Shown in pieces: positions 10,343 to 19,349 of a stretch of 64,000 nucleotides of DNA (the first letter of the stretch is position 1; the number at the start of each line of letters is the position of its first letter). A model generated the notes under the pieces. The model saw nothing but the letters and a program-made list of their open reading frames with translations, was not told the DNA's origin and did no database searches. Source of the DNA: Mycolicibacterium wolinskyi (GTDB lineage Bacteria; Actinomycetota; Actinomycetes; Mycobacteriales; Mycobacteriaceae); the NCBI RefSeq assembly GCF_002101965.1, contig NZ_LQQA01000006.1, positions 248,001 through 312,000 on the forward strand, written 5' to 3'. Both the position numbers and the translations under genes were made by a program.

Positions 10343-11845
10343 ATGCACTTGACCGCGGCCCACTGGGTCTATTTGATAGGCGTAGTGGCGTTGATCGCCT
10401 TCATGGTTGCGCGCAAGAGTGTGGTCGTGCCGGCTATCGTGGCAACCCTGGTGACCGCCTGGGTCTACACCGGCAGCTTCGTCACGGGTGTCAGCAGCGT
10501 TTTCAGCGCGAGCGCCGTCGCGATCACCGAGTTCCTCAGCATTTTCCTGGTTCTGGCCAGTGTCACCGCGATGATCGCGGCGATGAAGGCCGTGGGCGCC
10601 GAGCAACGGATGATCGATCCGTTGGCCCGGTTGATGAAGAACGCGACGTTGTCCTACTTCGTGTTGTTCGGCGTCACCTATCTGCTGTCGCTGATCTTCT
10701 GGCCGACGCCGTCGCTGGCATTGATCGCGGCGATCCTGCTTCCGGCGGCCATTCGCGCAGGCCTCCCTCCGATCGCCGCGGCGATGGCCATCGCGATCGC
10801 GGGTCAGGGTATGGCGCTTGCGTCCGACTATGTCATCGGTGTGGCTCCGGGTCTCTCGGCCAGCGGTGCGGGTGTGCCTGCGGAATTGATCGGAAACCGG
10901 GCGCTGATCCTGAGCTGGCTGGTTGGAGCGGTTGCAGTGTCGTTCGTCTACGTTCGTCACGTCCGTACCAATGGGCGGGCGGTAGTACGGGCACGGGCCC
11001 ATGCAGGAGAGCCGGACCCCGTCGCGGTTGCGGTCGGTGCCTACCGCGCGGCGGAAACTGTTGGGCGCCAATCTGAACCCGCTGACGGCATCGATGCGTT
11101 CCTGGTCGACACACCTGCGGCGGAACAGCCGGGGAGACCATTGGGCCGGGCGTTCGCGGTGACCGTGCCGGTTGCGTTCGCGGGGGTGGTCGCCTACATG
11201 CTCGCCGGCAAGCTGACGAGTTGGGTTCCGCCTGTCGAGAGCGGAAGCGGCGCAGCGCTGATCGGTGGCACGGCAGTTCTATTGACACTCGCAATGACGC
11301 TGATCACCGGCGGTGAGGACCGCCTGGCCAGGACAGGCACCTACTTCGTCGACGGATTGGTGTTCGCGTTCCGAGCCATGGGTGCTGTGATCCCGGTGGC
11401 TGGTTTCGTCCTGATCGGCATCGCGGACTTCGCGGGCCGCATCATGCTGCTTCCGGAGGATGCGGCCGCGCCGGCGTTCCTGTTCGACCTCATCGGCAGT
11501 GCGGAGCCGTACATCCCCGACAACAAGTTTCTGATCATGTTCGCGATGATGCTGGCAGGCATGCTCGTCGGCCTGGACGGTTCCGGGTGGACAGGGCTTC
11601 CGTTCACCGGTGGTCTGGCCGATGCGCTGGCGCACTCTGCCGGCCCTGAGACGACGGCGACGCTCGCCGCGATCGCGCAGAACGCGGCAGGTTGGACGGG
11701 CGGTGGAACGCTGATCATCTGGTCGTCTCTTGTCGCCGTTGCCGGTGTGGCCGGAATTCCGGTCGCCACTCTCGCGCGTCGGCTGTTCGTCCCCGTTTGC
11801 GCCGGCTTGATCGTGAGCGTCACGGTGGCCGCGCTGATTTGGTGA
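10343..11845 (+). CDS. Multi-pass inner-membrane permease, ion-transporter type
   Basis: A 500-residue protein starting at ATG 10343 (MHLTAAHWVYLIGVV) with GGGAG upstream. About twelve hydrophobic segments are visible, with a long charged cytoplasmic loop (about residues 215-280) splitting two halves. The repeated motifs GQGMALASDYVIGVAPGLS and MLVGLDGSGWTGLPFTGG resemble the helix-break motifs of secondary organic-anion transporters of the IT superfamily. The substrate cannot be read; the following dehydrogenases suggest an organic acid or alcohol-derived metabolite. The SDR gene follows after about 55 bases. Confidence 0.6.
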   Translation: MHLTAAHWVYLIGVVALIAFMVARKSVVVPAIVATLVTAWVYTGSFVTGVSSVFSASAVAITEFLSIFLVLASVTAMIAAMKAVGAEQRMIDPLARLMKNATLSYFVLFGVTYLLSLIFWPTPSLALIAAILLPAAIRAGLPPIAAAMAIAIAGQGMALASDYVIGVAPGLSASGAGVPAELIGNRALILSWLVGAVAVSFVYVRHVRTNGRAVVRARAHAGEPDPVAVAVGAYRAAETVGRQSEPADGIDAFLVDTPAAEQPGRPLGRAFAVTVPVAFAGVVAYMLAGKLTSWVPPVESGSGAALIGGTAVLLTLAMTLITGGEDRLARTGTYFVDGLVFAFRAMGAVIPVAGFVLIGIADFAGRIMLLPEDAAAPAFLFDLIGSAEPYIPDNKFLIMFAMMLAGMLVGLDGSGWTGLPFTGGLADALAHSAGPETTATLAAIAQNAAGWTGGGTLIIWSSLVAVAGVAGIPVATLARRLFVPVCAGLIVSVTVAALIW

Positions 11846-11900
11846 AAGCGCTCTTCGAAAATCAATTACCACAACATGTTACGGAGAGGGAGGGCTGGAG

Positions 11901-12692
11901 ATGAGTATCACCGGCACAACGACGATCGACTTGAGGGGCGAAGTCGCCCTGATCACCGGGGCAACCGGAGACATCGGCGCCGAGTATGTCCGGGCACTGG
12001 TAGGAGCCGGCGCTGACGTCGTGCTGACCGATGTCGTCGCTACGGAACGGGCAGGGCAGGAGCTTGCCCGGTCGGCGAACGAAGCTGGGCCCGGCAAGGC
12101 CGTGTTCGTCGCGGCAGATGTCACCAACGATGCAGATCTGGAAAGCGCCGTGAAGGTTGCGGTCGATCAGTTCGGCGGCCTGGACGTCCTGCTGAACAAC
12201 GCAGCGATATACCGGGGGCTGGGGCCCAAGCGGCCGCTGGCAGAACTCCGCTCCGAAGAGTGGGATCTCGTCCTGCGGGTCAATGTCCGAGGCAGTTGGC
12301 AGGCCATCAAGGCTGCGCTGCCCGCATTTGTCAGCCGCGGTGGAGGGCGGATCGTCAACATCAGCTCAACGGTCGCCAGGGCAGGCGTACCGGGCTTCGC
12401 GCACTATGTGGCATCGAAGGCCGCAGTCGACGGGCTCACGCGGGCCGCTGCCCGGGAACTCGGCTCACACAATGTCCGGGTGAACGGTGTCGCGCCGGGG
12501 TTGGTCTCCGACTCGGCCACTGCGGAGATCAACCCGGCCGGGTATGCGGCGCGGTCCGCCCAGACTCGGGCGCTGCAGCGCGAGATGACTCCGTCGGACC
12601 TTGTGGGTGCGGTTCTGTGGCTCGCGAGTCGTGCGAGCGGATTCGTCACCGGGCAGACCCTGCTGGTCGACGGCGGGCAGGTGTTCGCATGA
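11901..12692 (+). CDS. Short-chain dehydrogenase/reductase (classical SDR)
   Basis: A 263-residue NAD(P)-dependent oxidoreductase. The glycine motif TGATGDIG follows beta 1 at about residue 20, NNAA is present, and the catalytic Ser-Tyr-Lys set is visible as NISSTVARAG and HYVASKAAVDG. The cofactor acidic residue in VVLTDVV suggests NAD preference. ATG 11901 is preceded by a purine-rich GAGAGGGAGGG. The stop overlaps the next start as ATGA, so it is translationally coupled to the aldehyde dehydrogenase. Together they would oxidise an alcohol to an acid. Confidence 0.9.
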   Translation: MSITGTTTIDLRGEVALITGATGDIGAEYVRALVGAGADVVLTDVVATERAGQELARSANEAGPGKAVFVAADVTNDADLESAVKVAVDQFGGLDVLLNNAAIYRGLGPKRPLAELRSEEWDLVLRVNVRGSWQAIKAALPAFVSRGGGRIVNISSTVARAGVPGFAHYVASKAAVDGLTRAAARELGSHNVRVNGVAPGLVSDSATAEINPAGYAARSAQTRALQREMTPSDLVGAVLWLASRASGFVTGQTLLVDGGQVFA

Positions 12693-14080
12693 CAGCGGTG
12701 ATGAGTGACGCGGACGTCGTCGCGGTCGATCCGTCGACACTCGTGCCGATAGGCGAGGTGATCGCCACACGGCCGGCTGAACTCGAAGACGTGATCGGTG
12801 CTGCTCGGGCGGCTTTGCCTGCGTGGGCTCGCGACCACCGGCTGCGTTCGACGGTGATGAACGAGTGGGCTGCCCGACTCCTCGGTGCTGCGGAGGAACT
12901 CGTGCCCGCGTTGGTTGCCCAGACCGGAAAACCGATGCGGGAGGCGCGGATCGAGGTCATCGGTGCGGCAGAGGCGTTACGCTACAACGCGGGATTGTGC
13001 CGGTACGTCGGCGGCCGAGCCGGATCGCTTTCGGATGGCAACGTCATGCACGTCGTCCGTCAGCCGGTGGGACCGACGGCGTTCATCGTGCCGTGGAACT
13101 GGCCCGTGCTGCTCATGATGCGGGATATGGCCCCCGCGCTCGCCGCAGGGGTAACCGCGGTGGTCAAGCCGTCGCCGCAGACGACGTTCGTCACGCGGCG
13201 GGTGCTTGAACTCGGGCGCGACGCGGGTTTGCCCGAGGACGCCGTGTCCGTTGTGGCGGGTGATCGGGAAGTCGGCGAGGCTCTGGTGCGCCACCCCGAG
13301 ATCAGGGCGGTCTCGTTCACGGGGTCTACGGCCGTCGGACAGCGCGTGATGCAAGCGGCCGCAGCGAGCATGACGCGACCCCTGCTTGAGCTCGGCGGCA
13401 AGGGCGCGGCCGTGGTCTTCGGCGACGCGGACATCGAGCGTGCGTGTGCGGATGTCGTGGCGGCCGCATTCATCACCGCAGGTCAGATGTGTATGGCATG
13501 CACTCGGATACTGGTTGAGAAAAGCGTCTTCCGACGTTTCACCGCAGGCGTGATCGACGGTACGCGAGCACTGACGGTGGGAGATCCACGCAACGAGGCC
13601 ACTGACGTGGGCCCGTTGATCTCCACTGCGGCGGCACAACGGGTGCTCGGATACTTCGATCGTGCGCGCGCCGACGCAACCCTGCTGGCCGGCGGGCACG
13701 GCCTGCATCCTGATGGGCTGCCGGGCGGGTTCGTGGCCCCGACAGTGATCACCGACGTCGACGTGACATCGCCGCTCGTGCAGGACGACGTGTTCGGGCC
13801 CGTTGTCACAGTCGAACCGTTTGACGACGAGGAGCAGGCGGTGTCGATGGTGAATGCGACACCGTTCGGCCTGGTGGGCTCGGTGTGGACAGCTGATGTC
13901 GGTCGCGCTTGGCGGGTGGCGTCGGCGATCGACGCCGGAACGGTATGGGTCAACGGCTACAACCGCTCCTATCCGGAGTTACCGAGCGGCGGCTTCAAGG
14001 CGTCCGGGCTGGGACGTACGCGGGGAATCGAGGGCGTCGAGCAGTTCACCGAGGTCAAGAGCGTCCATTTCTCGGTGTAG
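12689..14080 (+). CDS. NAD(P)-dependent aldehyde dehydrogenase
   Basis: A 463-residue ALDH superfamily protein. The start at ATG 12689 overlaps the SDR stop by 4 bp; the frame is open further upstream only as an overlap with the SDR gene. Conserved elements are VPWNWPVLL, KPSPQTT, SFTGSTAVGQ (cofactor site), the general base glutamate in LELGGKGA, and the catalytic cysteine in AGQMCMACTRI. Its operon suggests the second step of a two-step oxidation. The stop abuts the convergent adenylate cyclase stop with no gap. Confidence 0.92.
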   Translation: MTAVMSDADVVAVDPSTLVPIGEVIATRPAELEDVIGAARAALPAWARDHRLRSTVMNEWAARLLGAAEELVPALVAQTGKPMREARIEVIGAAEALRYNAGLCRYVGGRAGSLSDGNVMHVVRQPVGPTAFIVPWNWPVLLMMRDMAPALAAGVTAVVKPSPQTTFVTRRVLELGRDAGLPEDAVSVVAGDREVGEALVRHPEIRAVSFTGSTAVGQRVMQAAAASMTRPLLELGGKGAAVVFGDADIERACADVVAAAFITAGQMCMACTRILVEKSVFRRFTAGVIDGTRALTVGDPRNEATDVGPLISTAAAQRVLGYFDRARADATLLAGGHGLHPDGLPGGFVAPTVITDVDVTSPLVQDDVFGPVVTVEPFDDEEQAVSMVNATPFGLVGSVWTADVGRAWRVASAIDAGTVWVNGYNRSYPELPSGGFKASGLGRTRGIEGVEQFTEVKSVHFSV

Positions 14081-15688
14081 TCAGCCCTGAGCTTCGCTCG
14101 AGACCTCCTCGGCTGCAATCGTTTTGGGCAACACCAGGTTGACCGGCCGGGCCAGCTGTGTGGGCACGGTGCGGCCGCGCAGCTCGACGATCTCGCCGAC
14201 GTCCCAGCACAGTGCTTCGGCGTCGAGTGCGCCGCTCACCGCGATCGCCGAGGCCAGCACGTGGCCTTCCTCGAGCTTGGCGAGCTCGGTGAGCCGGGCG
14301 GCCTCGTTGACCGGGTCTCCGATCACCGTGTACTCGAATCGGGCCTTGGCGCCGATGTGGCCGGCGATCGCGCGGCCGGCCGAGACGCCGATGCCGAATT
14401 CGGTCTCGGTGCCCAGCACCTTGACCAGCTCGTCGTGCAGTTCGCGGGAGGCGGCCAGCGCCCCGCCCGAGGCGTCGGGATGCTCGATGGGCGCGCCGAA
14501 GATGGCCAGCGCCGCGTCGCCCTGGAACTTGTTGACGAACCCGCCGTGCTTGTTGACGGTGTCGACGATGACGCGGAAGAACTCGTTGAGCAGGTTCACC
14601 ACGTCGGCTGCCGGAATCGTCGACGCGAGATGCGTCGAACCCACCAGGTCGACGAACAGCACCGCGACGTCGCGTTCCTGGCCGCCCAGCTCGGTGCCGC
14701 GCTCCAGGGCGCGACGGGCCACGTCCTCACCGACATAGCGGCCGAACAGGTCGCGCAGCCGCTGCCGTTCGGCCAGATCGCGCACCATGTCGTTGAAGCC
14801 GGCCTGCAGCAGGCCGAGCTCGCTGGCGTCGTAGATCTGCATGTGCGCGTTGTAGTTGCCGCGCTGCACCTCACCCAGCGCCCAGCGCAGCTGGCGCAGC
14901 GGATCGGCGATCGACATGGCCACGAGCACCGTGCCGGACAGCCCGATCACCAGCGCGGCGACGGCCAGCAGCAGGATCGGGGTGGTGAGCCGGTCGGCCG
15001 GGGCAGTCAGGATCGAGAACTTGCTGGCGACCAGGGCCAGCACGATCGCCAGGATCGGCACGCCCGTCGAGAGCACCCACGTCAGCACCTGGCGCAGGAT
15101 CACTCCAGGGGCACGGAAGTTCTCCGGGACCCCGCCGCGCAGCGCGGCCACCGCGACCGGCCGCAGCACGCGCTCGGACTGCAGATACCCGATGATCGCC
15201 GTCGCGGTCGCGCCGAGCGCGGTGGCGACGGCCACGACGGGTGCGGATTGGCTGGCCACCGGCCAGCTCGCCACGATGAACACGATCGAGCCCAGGCACC
15301 AGTTCGTGACGCTGATGAGCGTCCGGTAGAACGGCATCTTGAGTGCGCGGGCGCGGGCCAGGGCCGTGATACCCGGGTCGCCCTTGGCCAGCAGCGTGTC
15401 GCGCCGCTGCCAGCGGATGACCGGGATGAGCAGCCGCAGGCTCAGATACGCGCCGATGATGAACGACACGAACAGATAGCCCAGGAAGATCGCCAGGTTG
15501 TAGGCGGGAAGGTCCTGCAGCTGGATGCGATCCTCCGGCGGCAGGCCGAACCGCAGGAAGCCGAGCACGAACAGCGCGCCGATGATGTCGGCCTGCAGCA
15601 TGCCCAGGGTGAACACCGGCCACGGCGTACGCGCCACCCATCGCGCGAATGCACCGATTCGCGCGATGGGGATGGGCTGCGTGGTCAC
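14081..15688 (-). CDS. Membrane-bound class III adenylate cyclase with HAMP domain (Rv3645-like)
   Basis: A 535-residue protein starting at GTG 15688. The first 260 residues contain about six membrane helices, followed by a HAMP linker (SIADPLRQLRWALGEVQRGN) and a class III cyclase domain from about residue 330. Metal and substrate residues are visible in VLFVDLVGSTHLAS, NKFQGDAALAIFGAP and FEYTVIGDPVNEAARL. It converts ATP to cAMP. The M. tuberculosis counterpart Rv3645 is the main cAMP producer tied to fatty-acid metabolism and intrinsic drug tolerance (established, recalled). Gene order with holB upstream is conserved. Confidence 0.93.
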   Translation of the reverse strand: MTTQPIPIARIGAFARWVARTPWPVFTLGMLQADIIGALFVLGFLRFGLPPEDRIQLQDLPAYNLAIFLGYLFVSFIIGAYLSLRLLIPVIRWQRRDTLLAKGDPGITALARARALKMPFYRTLISVTNWCLGSIVFIVASWPVASQSAPVVAVATALGATATAIIGYLQSERVLRPVAVAALRGGVPENFRAPGVILRQVLTWVLSTGVPILAIVLALVASKFSILTAPADRLTTPILLLAVAALVIGLSGTVLVAMSIADPLRQLRWALGEVQRGNYNAHMQIYDASELGLLQAGFNDMVRDLAERQRLRDLFGRYVGEDVARRALERGTELGGQERDVAVLFVDLVGSTHLASTIPAADVVNLLNEFFRVIVDTVNKHGGFVNKFQGDAALAIFGAPIEHPDASGGALAASRELHDELVKVLGTETEFGIGVSAGRAIAGHIGAKARFEYTVIGDPVNEAARLTELAKLEEGHVLASAIAVSGALDAEALCWDVGEIVELRGRTVPTQLARPVNLVLPKTIAAEEVSSEAQG

Positions 15689-15769
15689 CCGTTTACCGTA
15701 TCGGGCCGCGGGGACGTTCAGCGCCGCTGTCAGGAGGTTGTGTCGGCTTGACCACTACTGTTGGCGGTG

Positions 15770-16981
15770 ATGAGCGGTGTCTTTTCGCGTCTGGTGGGCC
15801 AGCACGCGGTCGAACAGGAGCTGGTGGCCGCGGCTGCGGCCGCTCGTGGTGACTCTGCCCACAACGGTACGGCGACCGGGACGATGACACACGCGTGGCT
15901 GATCACCGGCCCGCCCGGCTCGGGCCGCTCGGTGGCGGCGCTGTGCTTCGCGGCCGCGCTGCAGTGCACGTCAGACGGGGTGCCGGGGTGTGGGCAGTGC
16001 CGCGCGTGCACGACGACGATGGCCGGTACACACGCCGATGTGCGGCGCATCGTGCCCGAAGGGTTGTCCATCGCGGTGAAGGAGATGCGCGAGATCGTCC
16101 AGATCGCGTCGCGGCGGCCCGGAACCGGGCGCTGGCAGATCGTGGTGATCGAGGACGCCGACCGGCTGACCGAGGGCGCGGCCAACGCGCTGCTCAAAGT
16201 TGTCGAGGAGCCGCCCCCGTCGACCGTGTTCCTGCTGTGCGCGCCGTCGGTGGATCCCGAGGACATCGCGATCACGCTGCGGTCGCGGTGCCGGCATGTG
16301 GCGTTGACGACACCGTCGGTCGACGCCATCGCCGACGTGCTGATCTCCGGTGACGGGCTGCCCGAGGAGGACGCGCGCTGGGCGGCGTCGGTCAGCGGGG
16401 GCCACGTCGGCCGGGCGCGTCGCCTCGCGACCGATCCTGAGGCCCGTGAGCGCCGCAAACGGGCCCTCGGGCTGGCCCGGGATGCCGCGACGCCGTCACG
16501 GGCGTATGCGGCCGCTGAAGAGATGGTCGCGGTCGCCGAGGCGGAGGCCCTCGCATTGACCGCGGGGCGCAACGAGACCGAGACCGAGGAGCTCAAGACC
16601 GCGCTCGGCGCCGGTGGCACCGGTAAAGGCACCGCCGCGACGATGCGCGGGGCCGCCGGTGCGCTCAAAGAGCTGGAGAAGCGGCAGAAATCCCGCCAGA
16701 CGCGCGCATCACGCGACGCGCTGGACCGGGCGCTCATCGACTTGGCGACCTACTTCCGGGATGCGTTGTTGGTGTCCTCGGGTGCGTCTGCCGTCACGGC
16801 CAACCATCCCGACATGGCCGAGAAGGTCGCGGCGCTCGCTGCTCACGCACCGCCCGACAAGCTGCTGTGTTGCATCGAAGCGGTGCTCGAATGCCGCGAA
16901 GCCCTTGCCGTCAACGTCAAGCCGAAATTCGCGGTCGACGCGATGGTCGCCACCGTCGGGCAGGCGCTGCGGGGGAACTGA
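15770..16981 (+). CDS. holB: DNA polymerase III delta-prime subunit
   Basis: A clamp-loader subunit of about 403 residues. TTG 15761, GTG 15767 and ATG 15770 are all in frame; I use ATG (MSGVFSRLVGQ). The P-loop region is GPPGSGRS. The zinc-binding set CTSDGVPGCGQCRACTT and the SRC sensor motif in TLRSRCRH are present, and VVIEDADRLTEGAANALLKVVEEPP is the expected Walker B/sensor region. A charged Lys/Arg-rich region (TRASRDALDRAL) precedes the C-terminal helical collar. TACTGT at 15756-15761 could serve a nearly leaderless transcript. The Rv3644c position is conserved. Confidence 0.93.
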   Translation: MSGVFSRLVGQHAVEQELVAAAAAARGDSAHNGTATGTMTHAWLITGPPGSGRSVAALCFAAALQCTSDGVPGCGQCRACTTTMAGTHADVRRIVPEGLSIAVKEMREIVQIASRRPGTGRWQIVVIEDADRLTEGAANALLKVVEEPPPSTVFLLCAPSVDPEDIAITLRSRCRHVALTTPSVDAIADVLISGDGLPEEDARWAASVSGGHVGRARRLATDPEARERRKRALGLARDAATPSRAYAAAEEMVAVAEAEALALTAGRNETETEELKTALGAGGTGKGTAATMRGAAGALKELEKRQKSRQTRASRDALDRALIDLATYFRDALLVSSGASAVTANHPDMAEKVAALAAHAPPDKLLCCIEAVLECREALAVNVKPKFAVDAMVATVGQALRGN

Positions 16982-17036
16982 CTTTGGCGGTGCCGGGCGT
17001 CTGCCGTAGACTCGTCCCGCCCGGTTCGCCGAGCAC

Positions 17037-17112
17037 GCCGCCCTAGCTCAGTCGGCAGAGCGATTCACTCGTAATGAATAGGTCAGGGGTTCGATTCCCC
17101 TGGGCGGCTCCA
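17037..17112 (+). tRNA. thrT: tRNA-Thr (anticodon CGT), with encoded CCA
   Basis: The acceptor stem GCCGCCC (17037-17043) pairs with GGGCGGC (17102-17108). The D-arm CTAGCTCAGTCGGCAGAG, anticodon stem ATTCA/TGAAT with loop CTCGTAA (anticodon CGT, decoding ACG), and T-arm AGGGGTTCGATTCCCCT are all canonical. T is the discriminator base and CCA is encoded. It directly follows holB and borders a species-variable block on its 3' side, so it may be an integration site. Confidence 0.97.
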
Positions 17113-17205
17113 TATTTTTGCGCTTCTGCGGCGCGTCCGCGGCGTGATTGTCACGCGAGAGTGGCTCTCGGCATCCACCGCCACTCTGCCGTGACAGTGG
17201 GGCCG

Positions 17206-18075
17206 TCAATCGCCGTAAACCTGGGTCAGGAAGCCCTCGACGAGCGGCAGCACCTCGTCGAGATGGGTCTCCAGCAGCCAGTGCCCGCCGCCGAGCAGAT
17301 GGATCTGCGCGCCGGGCAGGTCACGCTCATATGCCCTGGCCGATTTCTCCGGCATGTAGCCGTCATGCGGCCCCCACACGATCAACGCCGGCGGCCGGTG
17401 CTCGCGGAGGTAGGCCTGTTCGGCGGGGAACCACTGCAGCGTGTTGGGTTGGTCTTCGAGGAGCCGGATCAGGTTCGCGATGCGCTCCGTCGTCGACATC
17501 AGCGACCAGTGCAAGGTCCACAGATCGGGGCTGATGCGGTCGGCCACGTCGGCGGGTAGTTCACCGCGGAACTCGGTCTCGAAGCCGTGCAGCGTCACGT
17601 GCTGGGCGATCCTGCGCCGGGCTTCCGGCCCGGGGTTGTTCCACGACTCCTTGAGGAAGTCGTATTTCGGGCCGAACGCGTCTTCGTAGATGTCACCGTT
17701 CTGGATGATCAGGCCCGCGACGCGTTCCGGTTTGGCGATCGCGAGTTGGAACCCGAACTGAGACCCGTAGTCGTGCAACCAGATCACATAGCGGTCCAGG
17801 CCCATGGCATCGACGAAGCTCTGCAGGAACTCACTGTAGGCAGCGAACGTGTAGCCGAAGTCATCGACGGAAGGCGTTGCGCTGTAGCCGAATCCGGGGA
17901 GATCTGGTGCGACTGTCCGCCAGTCTTTCAAGCTCGCCATGAGATTGCGATAGACGTACGACGAGGCCGGATAGCCGTGGGGGAGGAGCAGGACCGGTGC
18001 GTCGATGGGCCCGGCTGCGCGGTAGAACGTGTCGACTCCGTCGACGGTGATCCGGTGGTGGGTTACGGGGCTCAC
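17206..18075 (-). CDS. Alpha/beta-hydrolase, epoxide hydrolase/haloalkane dehalogenase type
   Basis: A 289-residue enzyme. The oxyanion motif is HGYPAS. The nucleophile elbow WLHDYGSQFG has Asp as nucleophile, typical of the epoxide hydrolase/dehalogenase branch rather than serine esterases. The acid lies around VWGPHDGYMP and the catalytic His in GGGHWLLETH. It has no signal peptide, so it should be cytoplasmic. Its GTG start overlaps the stop of the upstream carboxymuconolactone decarboxylase-like gene, so the two are coupled. The physiological substrate cannot be told. Confidence 0.85.
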   Translation of the reverse strand: MSPVTHHRITVDGVDTFYRAAGPIDAPVLLLPHGYPASSYVYRNLMASLKDWRTVAPDLPGFGYSATPSVDDFGYTFAAYSEFLQSFVDAMGLDRYVIWLHDYGSQFGFQLAIAKPERVAGLIIQNGDIYEDAFGPKYDFLKESWNNPGPEARRRIAQHVTLHGFETEFRGELPADVADRISPDLWTLHWSLMSTTERIANLIRLLEDQPNTLQWFPAEQAYLREHRPPALIVWGPHDGYMPEKSARAYERDLPGAQIHLLGGGHWLLETHLDEVLPLVEGFLTQVYGD

Positions 18076-18437
18076 GGTTCTTCTAGTACCCGTTTGGCCA
18101 CTTTCATCGCGGAGTTGGCGTTCGGGAATCCGGCATAGCCGCTGGCGCGATAGATGACCTCGGCGATCTCGTCTTCGGTGAGGCCGTTGTTGCGGGCGAT
18201 CATGACGTGCGCCTCGAACTCATCGGTCGCGCGCAAGGCGATCAGGATGCCCATCGTGACGAGGCTGCGATCACGACGACTCAGGCCTTCACGACTCCAC
18301 AACCGGCCGAAGATGTTGTCGATCCCGATACCCAACAACTCATCACCGAATGAGCCATCCCCCTCGACGTTTTCCGGCACCGCCTCCGGCAGCAGCTCAC
18401 GAAAGACCTGAAGACCTACCTCACGGACATCTGTCAT
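18072..18437 (-). CDS. Carboxymuconolactone decarboxylase/AhpD-family protein
   Basis: A 121-residue protein with the CMD fold: FGRLWSREGLSRRDRSLVTMGILIAL, HVMIARNNGLTEDEIAEVIYRASGYAGFPNA. The CxxC of AhpD peroxidases is absent, placing it with the gamma-carboxymuconolactone decarboxylase branch. The 3' end overlaps the alpha/beta-hydrolase start by 4 bp. This pairing suggests a small ring-cleavage or lactone-processing operon, but the pathway is not complete here. Confidence 0.85.
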   Translation of the reverse strand: MTDVREVGLQVFRELLPEAVPENVEGDGSFGDELLGIGIDNIFGRLWSREGLSRRDRSLVTMGILIALRATDEFEAHVMIARNNGLTEDEIAEVIYRASGYAGFPNANSAMKVAKRVLEEP

Positions 18438-18456
18438 GCCGGCCAGCTTGGCATGG

Positions 18457-19230
18457 TTATTGGGTTGGGGCCTCGGGCCAGCCGGGGCTTGGCGGCAGGG
18501 TCGGCGGCGGGTCCGGCCGGACGTATTTCTCCGGTGGCCACGTCATTGGAGTATCTGGCGCTAGCTTCGCACATTGGGGTAATTCGACCGTGCTTACGTT
18601 GGTGAGCACCCACGTGCCGAATACATCGGTTGAGGGAGTGCGCGCCGGACCCCTCTGGTTTCTGGGTGGCTCGTGCTGGTCTGCGGCCGCGATCCTCGGG
18701 TCCGGTCCAAATGTGTAGGAACCGGCGCCCCAACTAGGTGTGCTGCCAGCGCTCACGTAATTGCCGTCGCTCTCGTAAGCACTCATCGATCCGTAGGAAC
18801 ATACCTCGGCGGTGAAACTTCCGCCGTCACGTCGAAAGTTCACGACTTCGCTATACGCGGTTCCGACCCAAGTTCGCGTCTTGTCGCCGTTCCCGGCAGA
18901 CGTTTCCGCATCAGCGACATTGTTGAATGCGCGCAGAAACCCAGGGTAGCCGGCATCTGCGATGGCTTCCTCGCCGCGCCCGCGTCCGAATGCGATACGT
19001 GCGTACGATTCACTCGCGGCGCGAATAAATGTGCCTTCGGGCGACATCAAGTCGACTGCGGGGTTAGGTATCCATCTAACGTTACTGAGTACTTGTTCGG
19101 TAATGCTTCGTTCGGTTGGCGTCGTCGTCGTAGTGTTCTCTCCGTGCGTTGAGGCAGGAGTATTGCATCCGCTTGTCAGCATGAGGATGGCAGTCGTTAT
19201 AGCGATCGCGCACCCATGCCTCCGCTGCAT
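18457..19230 (-). CDS. Putative lipoprotein, paralogue of the next gene
   Basis: A 257-residue protein if ATG 19230 is used, giving the signal MQRRHGCAIAITTAILML and lipobox LTSGC. A longer frame reaches 19368 but would push the signal inward. After the lipidation cysteine come a Thr-rich linker, then AGYPGFLRAFNN and a Pro-rich C-terminus ending PSPGWPEAPTQ. The mature part shows the same layout as the neighbouring 291-residue lipoprotein (YPGFL, an aromatic YES-type patch, TWVLTNVSTVELPQC), so the two are probably duplicates. Function is unknown; the position downstream of an ESX-like large protein is the main clue. Confidence 0.7.
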   Translation of the reverse strand: MQRRHGCAIAITTAILMLTSGCNTPASTHGENTTTTTPTERSITEQVLSNVRWIPNPAVDLMSPEGTFIRAASESYARIAFGRGRGEEAIADAGYPGFLRAFNNVADAETSAGNGDKTRTWVGTAYSEVVNFRRDGGSFTAEVCSYGSMSAYESDGNYVSAGSTPSWGAGSYTFGPDPRIAAADQHEPPRNQRGPARTPSTDVFGTWVLTNVSTVELPQCAKLAPDTPMTWPPEKYVRPDPPPTLPPSPGWPEAPTQ

Positions 19231-19349
19231 GGAGGCCAAAGTCCATCGGACAAGTGGGTAGCTTCGTGTGCTGCGACCTAGCCGGTGGGTTGGCACCCAC
19301 GGGAGCTGGAGCGATCGGTCGTCTAAGTCGCGATACCTGGTGTGGTTCC

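Noticed and set aside
14261..15751. Plus-strand frame opposite the adenylate cyclase.
   Set aside because: His/Gln/Arg-rich shadow of a real membrane-cyclase gene; no homology features.
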